From Bizionia myxarmorum (GTDB lineage Bacteria; Bacteroidota; Bacteroidia; Flavobacteriales; Flavobacteriaceae): a stretch of DNA of 64,000 nt. The stretch covers positions 158,072 through 222,071 of the forward strand of contig NZ_VSKK01000004.1 in the NCBI RefSeq assembly GCF_008086205.1, in the 5' to 3' direction. The notes beneath the pieces are model-generated. The model did not search any database. It was given only the letters and a program-made list of their open reading frames with translations, and was not told where the DNA came from. A program made the translations under genes and the position numbers. The stretch's first letter is position 1, and the number at the start of each line of letters is the position of its first letter. Below are positions 63,995 to 64,000 of the stretch, piece after piece.

Positions 63995-64000
63995 AAACTG

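Overview
The window is about one third G+C and reads as a chromosomal segment of a marine or soil member of the Flavobacteriaceae (Bacteroidota). Supporting signs are the lack of Shine-Dalgarno sequences, TAnnTTTG-type -7 promoter boxes, many flavobacterial secreted proteins and lipoproteins (GEVED domain, DUF3887 serine hydrolase, MORN-repeat lipoprotein), Bacteroidota-style tyrosine recombinases and an extended AGCS symporter. I ran no searches; family assignments are from recognition of motifs.

Layout. 1-11.9 kb: tail of an MscS channel, surface/secreted proteins, an AGCS amino-acid symporter with extra N-terminal domains, an S41 peptidase, small lipoproteins, a DASS anion transporter and two DUF421 proteins (one frameshifted). 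12.2-18.7 kb: methyltransferase, secreted serine hydrolases, MORN lipoprotein, erythromycin-esterase-like protein. 18.7-22.9 kb: a dyad-symmetric repeat, an OmpA remnant, an MFS permease with a CodA-like deaminase, and Dps. 23-31 kb: MscS, cardiolipin synthase, pirin, TRIC channel, then an operon (DsbA-like, DoxX, cupin, zinc alcohol dehydrogenase) divergent from an HxlR regulator with a near-perfect 32-bp palindrome between them. 31-43.9 kb: stress and efflux genes (YceI x2, FMN reductase remnant, TolC/HlyD/ABC-2 export operon, catalase, SDR, double MliC-like lipoprotein, GNAT, pirin, AraC) and a TMEM175 gene put out of frame by an (AT)14 tract. 44-50.7 kb: a urease locus on the minus strand, ureABCEFGD plus a NicO/UreH nickel permease; ureC carries an in-frame TAG at codon 45. 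51-58 kb: tandem repeats, a secreted TPR-CHAT protein convergent with an ECF sigma factor and its probable anti-sigma partner, and a beta-helix-like lipoprotein. 58.4-60.7 kb: decayed IS3-family element, decayed integrase and a 3' half of tRNA-Met, the scar of an integrative element.

The most interesting part is 61.2-64.0 kb. A tyrosine recombinase without the extra domain that marks classical integron integrases is followed by four dyad-symmetric sites that split the DNA into successive cassettes. Each complete cassette begins with GTT and 10-14 bases that are the reverse complement of the sequence just before its own terminal hairpin site (10/10, 10/10 and 13/14 matches), and this key differs from cassette to cassette. 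That is the end structure expected of integron gene cassettes, with a longer complementary key than the usual 7 bases. Related long hairpin elements lie far away at 51.3 kb and perhaps 18.8 kb. I propose an integron-like cassette system.

A second theme is gene breakage: at least seven otherwise well-preserved genes carry a single lesion (in-frame stop, mostly TAG, or a frameshift). This may reflect real pseudogenes, phase variation (the AT tract), suppression, or sequence error, and should be settled from reads.
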